DNA of 64,000 nt from assembly GCA_024663395.1 (NCBI GenBank), contig JANFAH010000020.1, positions 992,001 through 1,056,000 of the forward strand, in the 5' to 3' direction. The notes under the pieces were generated by a model, which saw only the letters and a program-made list of their open reading frames with translations, made no database searches and was not told the DNA's origin. A program made the position numbers and the translations under genes. The stretch's first letter is position 1, and the number at the start of each line of letters is the position of its first letter. Origin of the DNA: Pisolithus tinctorius. Lineage: Eukaryota; Basidiomycota; Agaricomycetes; Boletales; Pisolithaceae. Shown here in pieces: positions 48,033-60,117 of this stretch.

Positions 48033-51000
48033 TTAAACCATTGACGTGGAGGGTGTTTGAGAGCTCGTACTTGGACCTTGCGTGTTGGTGTTGGCAGTGT
48101 CCCCCGGATCAGTTGCGCCAGACCACTTCGCTTGCTCTGCAGCCCGAGCATCAAGCAGCAATTGATGTTTCGATGTGCCCGCTCCTGCATCAAACAAGAT
48201 CCTAGAACAATGTATATCCAGCGATTTATATCGATGCCATCCGTCAAATGGTGTTGCCTACCGCTGCAAGTGAACTTGATCATCGCTTGGGTTTGCTAAT
48301 GGACCCGTCATCAACGAATTTAAGATTGCCCGTAATCCCTACTGACGGCGGTGACATTGCCACGGTCAAGCGTGGGACGCCACTTACCACGAACTTGCGT
48401 TCGCTCCGAATGTAATCCGCGACCTGAACCATGTCAAATGACGTCTATGGAGATCAGAGAGTTGACTCGCCTGTGGTAACAATTGGTCCACTTCTGCACA
48501 GATCCCACACCAACAGAGCCACAGGATCTATTAACAAATCGACAGTCAGTGTGTCAAAAACTAACAAGTTGATGCTGTACTTGCCTTGCCTGTGACATCC
48601 TCCTCCAGTGCTCGTTGTTCGTCTTCATCCTCTGTTGCATTAAGTTTCGCTTGGAGCACCTCTATCTCTCGTACCATGGAATGAAAGTCGAGTTGCCTAC
48701 ATACGGCGTTTAAGAGGCCGACTGCTGAACGTCAGTGGATATGGTGCTGACCTGTCATATTCAATGCACCTTCCCACATCTATCGATCTGGAGTATTGAA
48801 TGGTAGAAAACCGAAACAATCCGATGTAATAGAAGTCCTCACGAGTGCTCAATCCCAACGGATGCAAAGTCGAAGGTAGTCCATATGTAATTGAGTAGCT
48901 TTTTGAGATTCGAATTAGCTCTAACCCCCTCTTGCCAGTAGCAACACTTACACCAGCACCCAGACTATGTGCTATGGACTTCGACTCGTTCTGCACTTTT
49001 TGCATTTCATCATACCGACGCGATGTAATATCCCAAGCAGAAAGAGTCTGGCACCGCCTGCACAACTGAGGTAACACAACTTCAAGCCGTGGATCTCGTG
49101 CAGCATCAAGTTGGCGGCTGCCCACAAATAGATTACACGTCATCGCCCAATCAGTGCACGACGATCTTGGTGCGCTTGCTAGTAATTCGTCTTCTAGAGC
49201 TGCGATGTAAGTATGCGGATGAGTATGCTTGTGTGTGATCGGCTAACCTTCTGCGGTGCCTACAGAAACCTCTCTGAGCGAATTGGTTTCAATCGCCCAG
49301 GGGAACCGTCCGAAGAATACAATTTCGCCGACCTACATTTAACGGTGGGTGTGAGCGAGACGAGGCAGCGGAAATATGAATACGCACGTAATTTCTCAGA
49401 TACTTGAGACCGAACATGTCTGAGAAGAAATTTATCGCACGATCTTTCTTCTGTCTGTGCTGTTGCCATCCCAAGGGTGAGTTTGTGTTTGACAGCTGTC
49501 ACGCCTGGAACGCACTACAGACTTGTGACGGGCTCTGGGACCTGTAATTTCGTGCTGAACATCGTGTGATCAGCAATGAAAGCCCAAAACGTGATAAGAA
49601 GAGGTACCATATTCACGAGGGCGTAAAAGTGTTTTCTACATGCAGAAACACAGCATCAGGATAGCAGCACACATAGTGATCCCATTGGCTTACCGAATAC
49701 TTTGGAACTGTTCCCTTCTCTGTCGACAAGGCGGTTCTTTTCGCCAGACTTGGGGGCTTGCGACCGCATATAGTGGAGTCAAAACCCGTGGTTCTCTAGA
49801 GTGGCTTCCACTGTCTGAGGCTGCTTCTAATACTTGAAAGTCAAAAAGTCAGGGTGCGATCCTTGTGGAAAACCCACCACCCCCCGAGTCCCTTTGTTCT
49901 CCACCATCATCAAATGTACAGAAATCTGAGCATTTTATGACCGCGATCACCAAATGTTTGCCTGCAGCACGGGTGGATAGGGCTTTCAGTAGCAACACAA
50001 AACATTCGTTGACAGGAAGTGAGAGGCCCTTCGATCGACGCAGCGCCAGGTGCATCCCCTCGTCATGACATGCCACCGTAAGATCATACTCATTCTCCAT
50101 CATTGGCACTGCATAGTCAGATTTGCTGGAGACCGCAGAGCAATCAGCTAAATCCATGGTATTGATACCAAGTGTACGCATATCCTCATATATATTTCCA
50201 GTGCATATAAGAGTGCCATTGGAATAATCACCGTAGTCACCCAGCTGGATATATCAGGCTCATCACTAAGGTGGGTATGCAGGGCATAACTCACCGCAAT
50301 CTGTTGACCAGAACACTTGTCAAGCCGGACTTGACACCCGTTCAGGTGCAAGCGATAAGTGTGGCGAACCGGGTTCATAGGCCCCGGCATATCAAGGCCA
50401 CTCCAATCGTTCTATGATAACGATAACACAAATGGTCAGGTCCACATGCACACCGGGGAGAAGGTACCAACTGATGTAGTTGTCCATCCGCGTGGTCCGT
50501 CACAGCAACCAGGACATTGCTCAACATCAACCATGAGCTTGAAGTTGCCCATCTCCCGTCGCCCCCAGACTACCTTCGCAGCCCAGATTGATCTGGGAAG
50601 GTGAGCATGCTTGATGAAGTGGTCATTGCTACGCTCGTCCTCATACTCTTGTTTGGGCATATTCCGAGCGTGATCAGCACGGGCACCCCCCATTCGATAA
50701 TATGCTCGCCTGCCGAAGTCTCTCCAGTCCGTCCCTTGAGTTGGAGAGTCTTCATCATAGAAAACGTGCACCCATCCTTGGCTGAGGTAATATCCAAGGC
50801 CAACTGCAAAGCGAGAGCTGGCATCATCGTTGGCATAGACTATAACAATGAGATCGTCTTTAAGGGATGAAAGCGTGACAGAATCGCCTCTAAACTCGCG
50901 TGGGTAGGTGCCACGGCGGGTGAACCCATGGTATGAAGCATGCTTGTCGTCAAGTGCAAACTCGCGGTGCATCTCGTTGGCATCTTGGTGATGAGTGAGG

Positions 51001-52268
51001 TAGAGTGTCTTGAACTCTGGATACGCCTTAATGCGTGCATTGGGAAGTTCATTCCTGTCGAAGCTGGATCCAGAGGATATCAAATCAATGCTGACCAACC
51101 CTGCCTCACCATAGCCACATGCCAATACAGCCCTGCAGCAGAATGGAGAGTTGGAAAGGGGAACGACGGGCAAGCACACTTGGATACCCCCATTGCCGAC
51201 TGTGAATGTGCAAAGTCGCTGGCTGAGCGATCGGATGCGCCACCTCAACCATGCAAGTCTGCACCAATGTATTGGGTTGGTCGCGATCTTCGTGTAGTTG
51301 CGCTGGATATACCAGGGATTACCGAGTTCGTTCTCTTTGATGTACTTCATCAGTCTGTCGGCAAATTCATTGGGTTCCAACTTTGCGATTCCGCCACAAC
51401 GCCAAAAGTCGCTCGGGTCATCAGCCAGGACACTGCCTGTCCGGGGCCTCCATGGATTCCATGCAAATATGCTGTGATCGTTGGACGTGCGGATGATTTC
51501 CAGTTGTAACCTCTGAAATGCCTTCTCACCCTCTCCATACAGCATGGGCATGTTCACTCCGAACAAACCCATCAGCGAATATGCCCGATCCTCCACGCGC
51601 GTGGTCTCCCGCTTAGCTGCCCAGGACATAATTTCTGCGACACAGAGACGCTTCACATCCAGGCCGACCCTCAAAACTTCGGTGGGAATTCCGGTGATTT
51701 CCTGCAACACGGGTGCAAGGCGTCGTTTGTTGCCAATCGACACCCAATCCTTGTTGAAGAACTCGACTTGCTTTGGGGCGATGAGTTCCTGTAGCGTCCA
51801 GCCTCGCACAAACCACTCTGGCCAGCCAAAGGACTTGCCAAACTTGATGACATCTCGCCTGACAGGGAAGACCGACCCATCAACGTCGTTGAGGTACGCA
51901 TAGCACACCTGTGCATTTCGATACCACCGATACATCGAATTGATGGCCTCGGATAGTTCTGAACTGCTCCGCTTGTCGATGCAGCAGGTATCTATCCACA
52001 ACCATTCGTAGCCGTCTCTCATAGCTTGCTCGCAGCTCTTGATGATCTTTTGGTAGCCGTCGCGCCGCCTGACTTCGTCTCTCTTCCGCTCCTCCATCTT
52101 CATGAGCCCAACCATCTCTTTATAGCCGGCTTCGGCGCCCCAGCGATGTGATAATATCGCATAACGAGTACCTTTGTCATTAAGCTCCTTCAGAACTTCA
52201 CGTTCAGGATCGGTTTGCTGGATGTCTGTTTCCCGCTCGAGGACAGCTCTCACATCTAATAACTTCAT
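48033..52268 (-). CDS. HET-E, HET-domain protein copy E
   Basis: C/E-type copy with the clearest structure. Exon 1: ATG 52268, open to 50436. HET domain: SHRWG at residues 40-44, WIDTCCIDKRSSSELSEAIN from residue 91, RGWTLQEL at 155-162, and RVEDRAYSLMGLFGVNMPML near 225. The rest of exon 1 is a region with no family I recognise (DDLIVIVYANDDASSRFAVG; QCPGCCDGPRGW near its end). The next exon begins near GLDMPGPMNPVRHTYR, then a long exon (about 50248-49870) runs LGDYGDYSNGTLICTG to ALSTRAAGKHLVIAVIKC. Later exons carry EPRVLTPLYAVASPQVW, FFSDMFGLKYLRNY, DPRLEVVLPQLCRRC and LNATEDEDEQRALEEDV. The last exon begins at 48263 and ends TPSTSMV, TAA at 48033. Looks intact. Confidence 0.83.
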
Positions 52269-55257
52269 CTTCCTAAGAGCTCAATGTAATGTTCAACACA
52301 TCAATAAGCTATCGCACATACCCTCCGGTTTCCGAGCCAACGGGGTATTCTTTCACGTGGTGAGCTTCGAGTGTAGGACTAAAGGCGACGGAGGACTGAT
52401 GCTGGTTGCTGGTCACAGATCTTAAGGGAGGGATGCAAGTATTGAACGTGAGCGTCAGTTGCAAAACTTTATGTATATTTGGCTGCCATACGGAACAGGT
52501 CTTTCAAACTTGGCATGCGCTCGACACGGACACCGGACCCTTGTTCGTCATCCTGTCTACAGGGCGCCTATAAAAAACACGAGGCAGATAAACGGAATCG
52601 CCACGTATTACATTTCAGTCAGTTCTCTCTGCGGTGACAGTTACGGTGGCATCTCCGTTGACCCAATTGTGTACCACCGGCATGGGCACAGATAAATTTA
52701 CGCAGGGAATTAGGGAAAGGGAGTCTTTTTGACATCGCCTTCGTAGTCAGGCACCAGTATACTGGGGTACGCTACAAAGCGCCGACCTGTGGTCCGAGGG
52801 TGTACAGTTGTATGGCTGCAGGACCCAGCCCCTTCCCCCCAACCGTGTGCCGAAATTTCATCTCGGTACGCTGTGCAATACTCCTAGTAGCGAGGAGCCT
52901 GTCATTGGCCTCTCATGAGAATATCGGGACCCCAGCTAGACGGGCGGCTGGCAGGCAATTGCGTTTTCGGCGCTCATTCAGAATGTAGGAAGGATACGAG
53001 AAGGGAACTCGCCTAACTGACATTCAATCTTCATACAGCGCACAACTACAGCCCAGTTGTTTGATTGTAGCTGTTTGCCCGACATACCATCGAATTCCGT
53101 CTACAAAACTACTCGAGGGAATACCAGTCCACAGCAACCTCCATTTGGAAGTGACTTGTCGTAAGACTCCTTTCGCACTCGGTAAGACACTTTTGTCCAA
53201 TGAGATCTGGGCTCGCTCAAGGGCGAGAGAGTTGTTAACAGCCCAGTCGCGTAGCTGTTTCCCAGATATATCATTTCCAATGTACGCGTACAGCTGGGGT
53301 CGTCTGCTTCTTGAATCTGCATCCCAGGGACATGGATTTTGATGCCCTTGCATGCATGCCGTTTCTCATTCAGTTGACTTTCTGTTTCACTCGAGGAGTG
53401 CCGACTGGACACGCGCTGGAACATCCGCAGAAGAGAGCGCTAAACACGAACCTAATGCGTTGGCTTGCTTGCGGCATAGCATTGAAAGGGGTTGAGCAGA
53501 GTGCAGACAAACTAGAAAGTTATGCGGCATGTTCTTAACAATGTGATACCAGCGGACGAGCATCTGTTTCTGGGCGGCATCAGGAATCTGCAGGAAAGGA
53601 TGGTCAGCATCTCCAACAGGGGTCAATGACGTTGATAGGCCAATGCCTCCAGAAACATTGGAAAGCACACGATCGTCCGCGAAGAATGCCGCCCGTGACT
53701 GGCGTGACCATGGTTGTTGTTCTGGTATCCATTACACCCTCAATTCATCCCCCCTCCCCCCAGGGATCCAGCTGGTGGCTGGGAAACACCCTCTTTCACG
53801 ACGCCTCAACTCGCGAGCGCTGACTGGACCCTCACAACTCGACTGATGCAAGCGAAGAATTATCACTGCTTTGTTTTTTTGTGCGACCGATTGATGCATC
53901 GCGGTCGAGTATGCCTCGATGACCATTGCACTCGCGCTGGTCGCTGTTGGCATCCTCATGGATTGGAGCTCCGTTTGGCCTCTTAAGCAATGGAGTCCTA
54001 TTAGACCATACAATTTTGAATGATGATTGCCTCGATCGCCCTCTGATATCCAGGATACCAGCTCAGTTTCAACCTGCGTGGAGGCTAACGATTCAGGAAT
54101 ATCGTCTCTGATAATGCTCATCCTTTAACGCATGCTCGGGGACCACATTCCGATTAGCCCACGGCGAGTGCGTTGAGTGATATGGTTGAAAGGTTATTAA
54201 TAGACTCTCGGAGGAGAGACGACGGCCACATTCGTAGACGTACCAAGTTGTGGGTCGAAGGATATGTTGAAACGTTCTCAGAAGCGGCGAGTTTCGGATA
54301 AACCATGATGTTGAACGCTCTCGTATAGCAGCTGGGATGAACGCTTGCGAAACCTCCTAACTACCTCGAGGTACGAGCCGTAGTGCAACCGATCCGTCTC
54401 CATCTTCCTCACTTTTTCCCCTCTATGGTGGCGGCCAGGTTGTATGGCCGCTAAAGAGTATTTCTGTACTGGAAGCGTCTGGAAATTGCGGATATCGCAT
54501 GTAAGTGGAGTGTATCGCGGTATGAAAAATAACCGCAAGGCAGCAGCCTTGGTGTGCAATTAAGCAGCATCTACATACATCAAAAATACCATAGGTACGT
54601 CTGGCAACTTGGTTCCCAGCGTCGCGCCGAGCCTCGCGTAGGACGAGACGATCTGATTCTACAAAGACTGTCAGGGATTCCATATCATACTCTAAGCTTC
54701 TCGCTAAGAGAAGCAAGTCCCGGCAGTACTACTTTCTTAGCTGCCTGTTCCTGCATCTGCAGTTGACGCGCTCTCTAAACCTAGTCGGGGTGGCCCAGTC
54801 GAATCTGCCGGAGATGCGTCACCACGCTCATCGTCTCCCATATCCACTACTACGCATTGGCCTTCACTTGCCACGAAGAGTAGCTGCGATCGATAACCAG
54901 GAAGTGCAGCCAATGCTGATGAGTGCCCTTTTCCCAATGTTGAATACAGCCATGGGAAACGGCAATCTGTACATGTACTACCATGCTACAGACAAGGTGC
55001 TTGGAATCGCCCTTGGACTCGTCTCGAATTCTTTCCTGTACAGAAGGTTACATCTACATCTCGTACCTTGATCTACTACTACAAGGTTAGACAAGGAGAC
55101 CCGTTGCTCTGCAGAACCAGCTAGTATGTGTTGACTACAGGCTTAGAGCATTCCTATGAACTTCACGACGGTCGTCGATAAGATGAATTTATCCCGACGA
55201 TGTTAAGGACATACTTGGCAAAATCCGTGTTTGCTAAACCAACGATGTGGAGGGAGT
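52269..55257. other. intergenic part of the duplicated HET unit (E-F)
   Basis: No gene supported. Closely related to the B-C intergenic region, especially 54060-55257 versus 24100-25405. Minus-strand frames worth noting are 53353-53024 (NDISGKQLRDWAVNN), 54716-54423 (SLEYDMESLTVFVESDRLVL) and 54937-54737 (LLFVASEGQCVVVDMG). They look protein-like, but the frames are not kept in sister units, so I treat them as possible decayed exons. Confidence 0.5.
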
Positions 55258-58200
55258 TTAAGAGCTTGTACTCGGACCTTGCGCGTTGGTGTTGGTGGTG
55301 CCCCTCGGAATAGTTGTACCTGACCACTTGGCTTGCTCCGCAGCCCGAGCGTCAAGCAACAACTGATGTTTCGATGTGCCCGCTCCCGCATCAAACATAA
55401 TCCTAGAATAACGTATATTCAGATTCATATCGACACAATCCGCCAAATGATGTCGCCTACCGCTGCAAGTGAGCTGGATCGTCATCTTGGTCTGTTAATG
55501 AAGACATAGCCAACGCAAGCTCCTGTAGTCCCTGCTGACGGTGGTGATGCTACCACGTTCGAGCGTGTGACTTCACTTACCCTCAAGTCTTCTTCTCTCT
55601 GGAGGTAATTCACAACCTGAACCACGTCAAACGACATTTATGGAGCTAAGAGGGCTGGCTTGCCTGTGATAGTAGTTCGTCCACTTCTGCGCAGATCCCA
55701 CTCCAACAGAGCCACAAGATCTATTAACGAATGGACCATGAGTGTCGAAAGGTAACAAGTTGGTGGTGTCCTTGCCTTTCCTGTGACGTCCTCCGCCAGT
55801 GCTCGCTGTTCGTCTTCATCCTCTGTTGCAATAAGTTTTTCTTGGAGCGCCTTTACCTCTTCTACCATGGAAGGAATGTTCAAATGCCTACACATAGCGT
55901 TCAAGGCATGGACTGCTGCTGAAAGTTGGTAGATATAATGCCGACCTATCATATTCAATGCCACTGGCTGGACCTGTCCGTCTAGAGCCGGAAAGCATTG
56001 AAGGATAGAAAAAAGAAAGAATAAAAGTACTCACGAGGATTCATGTTCAATGCGTGCATCCTTGAAGGTAATCCCTATGTATTTGAGTAGCTGTTTATGA
56101 TTGGAATTAGCGTCTACTGATTTGGGCCGATACAAACACTTACGCCAGCACCCAGAGTTTGTGAGATGGACTCCAACTCGCACATCACTATCACTTTCTG
56201 CACCGACGCGGTGCGTCATATAGTTGACCAAGAGCTCGACACCGCTCGCGCAAGAGAGGTAATAACACAACTTCAAGGCGCGGGTCCTGTGTAGCATTGG
56301 ATTGTCGGCTACCCTTAAATAGGCGCGCTAGTAAACCATGCTCTAAAGCAGTAATGTAAGTTTGCGGGCAAAAATACTTAGTGTGACAGGTCAACCTCCC
56401 GTAGAGCTTACAACAACCTCGCTGGGTGAATCAGTTTCCGTCATCCAGAGGAGCTTTTCGAAGAATGTTATATTGCCAACCTGCATTTGACGGCAAGTAT
56501 GAGAGGGGTGAGGCTGTGAAAAGAAGAGTACGCACGTAATTTCTCAGATGCTGGAGACCAAACATGTCTGAGAAAAATTTGATCGCTTCATCTTTCATCT
56601 TTCTATTCTGTTGCCATCGTAAATGAATGTTTGTGAGATTCATACAGTTCCCCAACACACCATGGATATGTGACGGGCTTCAGGTCCTGTAAATTCCTGC
56701 TGAAGATAGTGCGATCAGCGCGGGCAAACGCCAAGCGGGATAAGAGAAGGTACCATATTCACGAGAGCGTAAAAGTGCTTCCTACGAAACATCAGTAACA
56801 GCGCACATAGCGACCCCGTGGGCTTACCGAATAGTTCCGAATTGTTGCCATCTATGCAAACAAAGCGATTCTCTTTTCCAAACTTGCGGCCTTGCGACGG
56901 CACATAGTGGAGTCAAAATCCGTGGCTCTGCGGAGTCGTTCCCATTATCTGAGGCACAGTCTGATACTCGACGTCAAAAAGTGAGCGGAGTACTTGTGGA
57001 AAACTTACTGTCCCCTGAGTGCCTTCGTTTGTCATCGTCAATTCGTTTTCCATCATCGTCAACCCTGTAGAAATCTGAGCATTGTATGACTGATATCACC
57101 AATCCTTTGCCCGCAGCACGGGTGGACAGGGCTTTCAGTAGCAGGACAAAAGCGTCGTTGGCAGGAAGCGAGAGGCCCTTTGGTTCACACAAGGCCAGGG
57201 GCTCCCAGAAATTATTTGCCACAACGAGATCATTCCAATTCTTCCTGTAACTCTCTGGAAATTCCCCGCTAGATATGCGGGAGACTACAGGGTGATAAAC
57301 TGAGTCCATGGGATTAATGCCAAGGGTGCGCATATCCTCAAATATATTGCCAGTGCGTTTAAGAGTGCGACCGGAATAGTCACCATAATCGCCCAGCTGG
57401 CTATATCAGGCTCGAGACAAGCATATAGATGCATGGCAGGACTCACCGCAATCCGTTGACCAGAACACCTATTGAACTGTGCCTCCCACCCGTCCAGCTG
57501 TAGCTCATATGAATGAGTTACCGTTTTCATAATCCCTGGCATATCCAGGCTACTCCGATCGATCTATGAACACAAATGGTAAGGTCTGTATGCACATGGG
57601 GGAGAGAGCACCAACAAATGCAGTCGACCATTCGCGCGGCCCATCACAACAACCAGCACACTGCTCGACATCGACCACAACATTGAAATTGTCCTTCTCC
57701 TCCCACGTCCCGCAAATTATCTTTGTAGCCCAGATTGAACGGGGAAGATGGACATGCTTGATGAAGCAGAAACCGGAGCCCCAATGGCGCCGTTGTTCGG
57801 CCATACTCTGAGGATATTCTGCACGTCCACTCCACATTCGATCATATGCTCTCTTCCCGAAGTCCCCTTGAGCTGCAGGGTAATCATCGTAGACGACGTG
57901 GATCCATCCTTGGCCACGGTAGCATCCGAGACCAACGGCAAAGCGAGATCCAGCACCGTCATTGGCATAGACTACAACAATGAGATCGTCGGTGCGAGAT
58001 GAGAGTGTGACAGTGTCGCCTCTGAACTCGCGTGGGTAGATGCCCCGACGGGTGAATCCATGGTACAAGGCATGCTTGTCATCGAGGGTAAACTCTCGGC
58101 GTGTCTCATTAGCGTCTTGATGATGAGTAAGGTAGAGTGTCTTGAACACTGGAAATGTCTCTCGAGTGTCCGTGATGTCAAAGCTCCTGTCGTAGCTGGA

Positions 58201-59361
58201 TCCAGAAAATACCAAATTGATGGTGGCCAGACTCCTTCCAACTGTTGCAGTACATGCCAATATAGCCCCGAAATGAAGCGGAGAGTCGCGGGAGCGAGTG
58301 ACGGGCAGACACACTTGGATACCCGCGCTGTTGACGGAGAATGTGTGAAGCTGCTGGCTGAGCGACCGAGCACGCCACCTCAACCGAGCAACTCTGCACC
58401 ATGGGTTGCTGAGGTCGTGCAGGTCAATGTACTTCACCAGTTCGTTGACAAACTCATCGGCTTCCAACTTCTTGATTTTTCCACAACCCCGAAAGTCGCT
58501 CGGATCGTCTGCCAGGACACTGCCTGTCCGTGGTTTCGGTGGATTCCATGCAAATATACTTTGGTCACTGGATACGCGAATGATTTCCAGTTGCAGCCGC
58601 TCAAATGCTTTTTTACCCTCTCCGTACAACATCGGCATGTTCACTCCAAACAACCCCATCAGCGAATACGCCCGATCTTCCACGCGCGTTGTCTCCCGCT
58701 GAGCTGCCCAGGACATGATTTGTGCGACACTGAGACGCTTCGCAGCCAGGCCGTCCCTCAAAACTTCGGGTGGAATTCCTGTGACTTTCTCCAACCTGGG
58801 TGCAAGGCGCCACTTGTCGCCGACCGACACCCAGCCCTTGTTGAAGAACTCGACTTTCTTCGGTGCAATGAGCTCCTGGAGTGTCCACCCCCGCACGAAC
58901 CACACCGGCCAACCGTTGGACTCCGCATAATTGCTGTCATCCCGTTTAGTAGGGAAGACTGACACGTCGACGTCGTTGAGGTATGCATAGCACACCCCTG
59001 CATTTTGGTACCACCGATACATTGAATTGATGGCCTCCGAAAGTTCTGCGCTGCTCCGCTTGTCGATGCAGCAGGTATCGATCCACAACCACTCATAGCC
59101 GTCCTTCCTAGCTTGCTCGCAACTCTTGATGATCTTCTGATAGCCGTAGCGCTCCCTGACTTTGTCCCTCTTCTGCTTCTCCATCTTCATGAGCCCAGTC
59201 ATCTCTTCGTAACCGACCTCCGAGCCGTCGCCCCAGCGATGTGATAGTATCGCATAAATTGTCGTCTCGTCATTACACTCCTTCAGGACCTCACGTTCGG
59301 GATCCGTCTGTTGGATGTGCTCTTCCTGGTCGAGAACAGCTTTCACATTTAATAACTTCAT
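55258..59361 (-). CDS. HET-F, HET-domain protein copy F
   Basis: D/F-type copy. Exon 1: ATG 59361, open to 57550, with YAILSHRWGDGSEVGYEEM, IDTCCIDKRSSAELSEAI, RGWTLQELIAPKKVEFF and RVEDRAYSLMGLFGVNMP. Further exons I could place: one ending IMKTV...CSGQRIAV at a GTGAGT donor (about 57450); 57396-57009 (LGDYGDYSGRTLKRTG to HSGD); 56960-56828 (NDSAEPRILTPLCAVARPQV); then FYALVNM, EFTGPEARHISM joined to NRKMKDEAIKFFSDMFG, LLWMTETDSPSEVVVSS, DPRLEVVLLPLLRERCR, NHKQLLKYIGITFKDARIE, the coiled coil MVEEVKALQEKLIATEDEDE, DLVALLEWDLRRSGR and the last exon 55462-55258. About a dozen introns of 40-60 nt in total. The final stop is nine codons earlier than in D and E. Confidence 0.82.
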
Positions 59362-59640
59362 CTTCCTCGCAGGTCAATGCAAGGTTCAACAGGACCTCAA
59401 TAAGTTGTCACACATACTTTCTATTAGGCACCCGAGCCTACAGAGTATTCTTCCACGTGGTGGGCTGTGAGCGTAGGGCGAAAGGCAAACGGAAGACTGA
59501 TGCTGGTTGCTGATCACAGGTCTTCGGGGAGGAACACAGGTGTGTTGGGTGAGTGCCAATTGTGGGGTTATATATTCAGTAACCACGTGGAACAGACTGA
59601 CATGCGCTCCATGCGTGGACGTTGGTATTACTCATGCGCT
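59362..59640. promoter_or_regulatory. conserved upstream region of HET-F
   Basis: Aligned with the upstream DNA of B and D (CTTTCTATTAGGC.CCCGA.CCTACAGAGTATTC) and with 45100-45290. It includes a shared TTATATATTCAG(C/T)AACCACG segment that may hold the promoter. Homology to the other HET units stops at about 59635, the right edge of the duplicated array. Confidence 0.55.
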
Positions 59641-60117
59641 CCATGCACAACGGATTTTGGAGAGTTAAGGACAGGTCTTAATGTAGTAGAAAATGTAAAG
59701 ACTGCACTTGAAAATTAATTCAACAGTTTTTCGAAGGCGAAACTTGAAGTTTTCGTGAACGCCTCGATGTTTACCAATACTTCAAGTTTACGCACATGTA
59801 TTGATGGCGTCAGAACGTCAATTTTAGCTTCAAGTTTGGTAGTGGTTTGAATGTGCGTGCAAACTTCCAATTTCGTCTTCACATTGCGACTTCAACAAAA
59901 CATCAAGAATGAACTATGTTCGTGTGTTGACCAAGATTCCAAATATGCACGAACAATAAATACTCTGCCTAATTTTGAAGTTTGGGAGGAGGACGAAATA
60001 TTGATTGAATTGTAAAGTACAATGTACAGTTTATATGAATTGCCTGCTGGTTGCCTGTTCATCACCCACCTGTCGCCCACCAGTGATCTGTTTATAGTAC
60101 TATGTAGGCATTGACTA
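59641..60117. other. non-coding, ACTTCAAG-rich stretch
   Basis: No gene. The word ACTTCAAGTTT and close variants, in both orientations, recur several times between 59745 and 59985 (CTTGAAGTTTTCG, ACTTCAAGTTTACG, CTTCAAGTTTGG, ACTTCCAATTTCG, TTTTGAAGTTTGG). Such clustering resembles the subterminal region of a DNA transposon whose genes lie to the right, but no terminal repeat is visible. Confidence 0.45.

Noticed and set aside
54763..55071. Plus-strand open frame shared with 25025-25219
   Set aside because: The similarity comes from segmental duplication of the intergenic DNA. The frame length and ends differ between copies and no domain is visible.
58060..58962. 300-codon plus-strand open frame
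   Set aside because: It lies antisense to the HET-F first exon; equivalent antisense frames occur over every HET copy because of codon composition, and none has its own motif.
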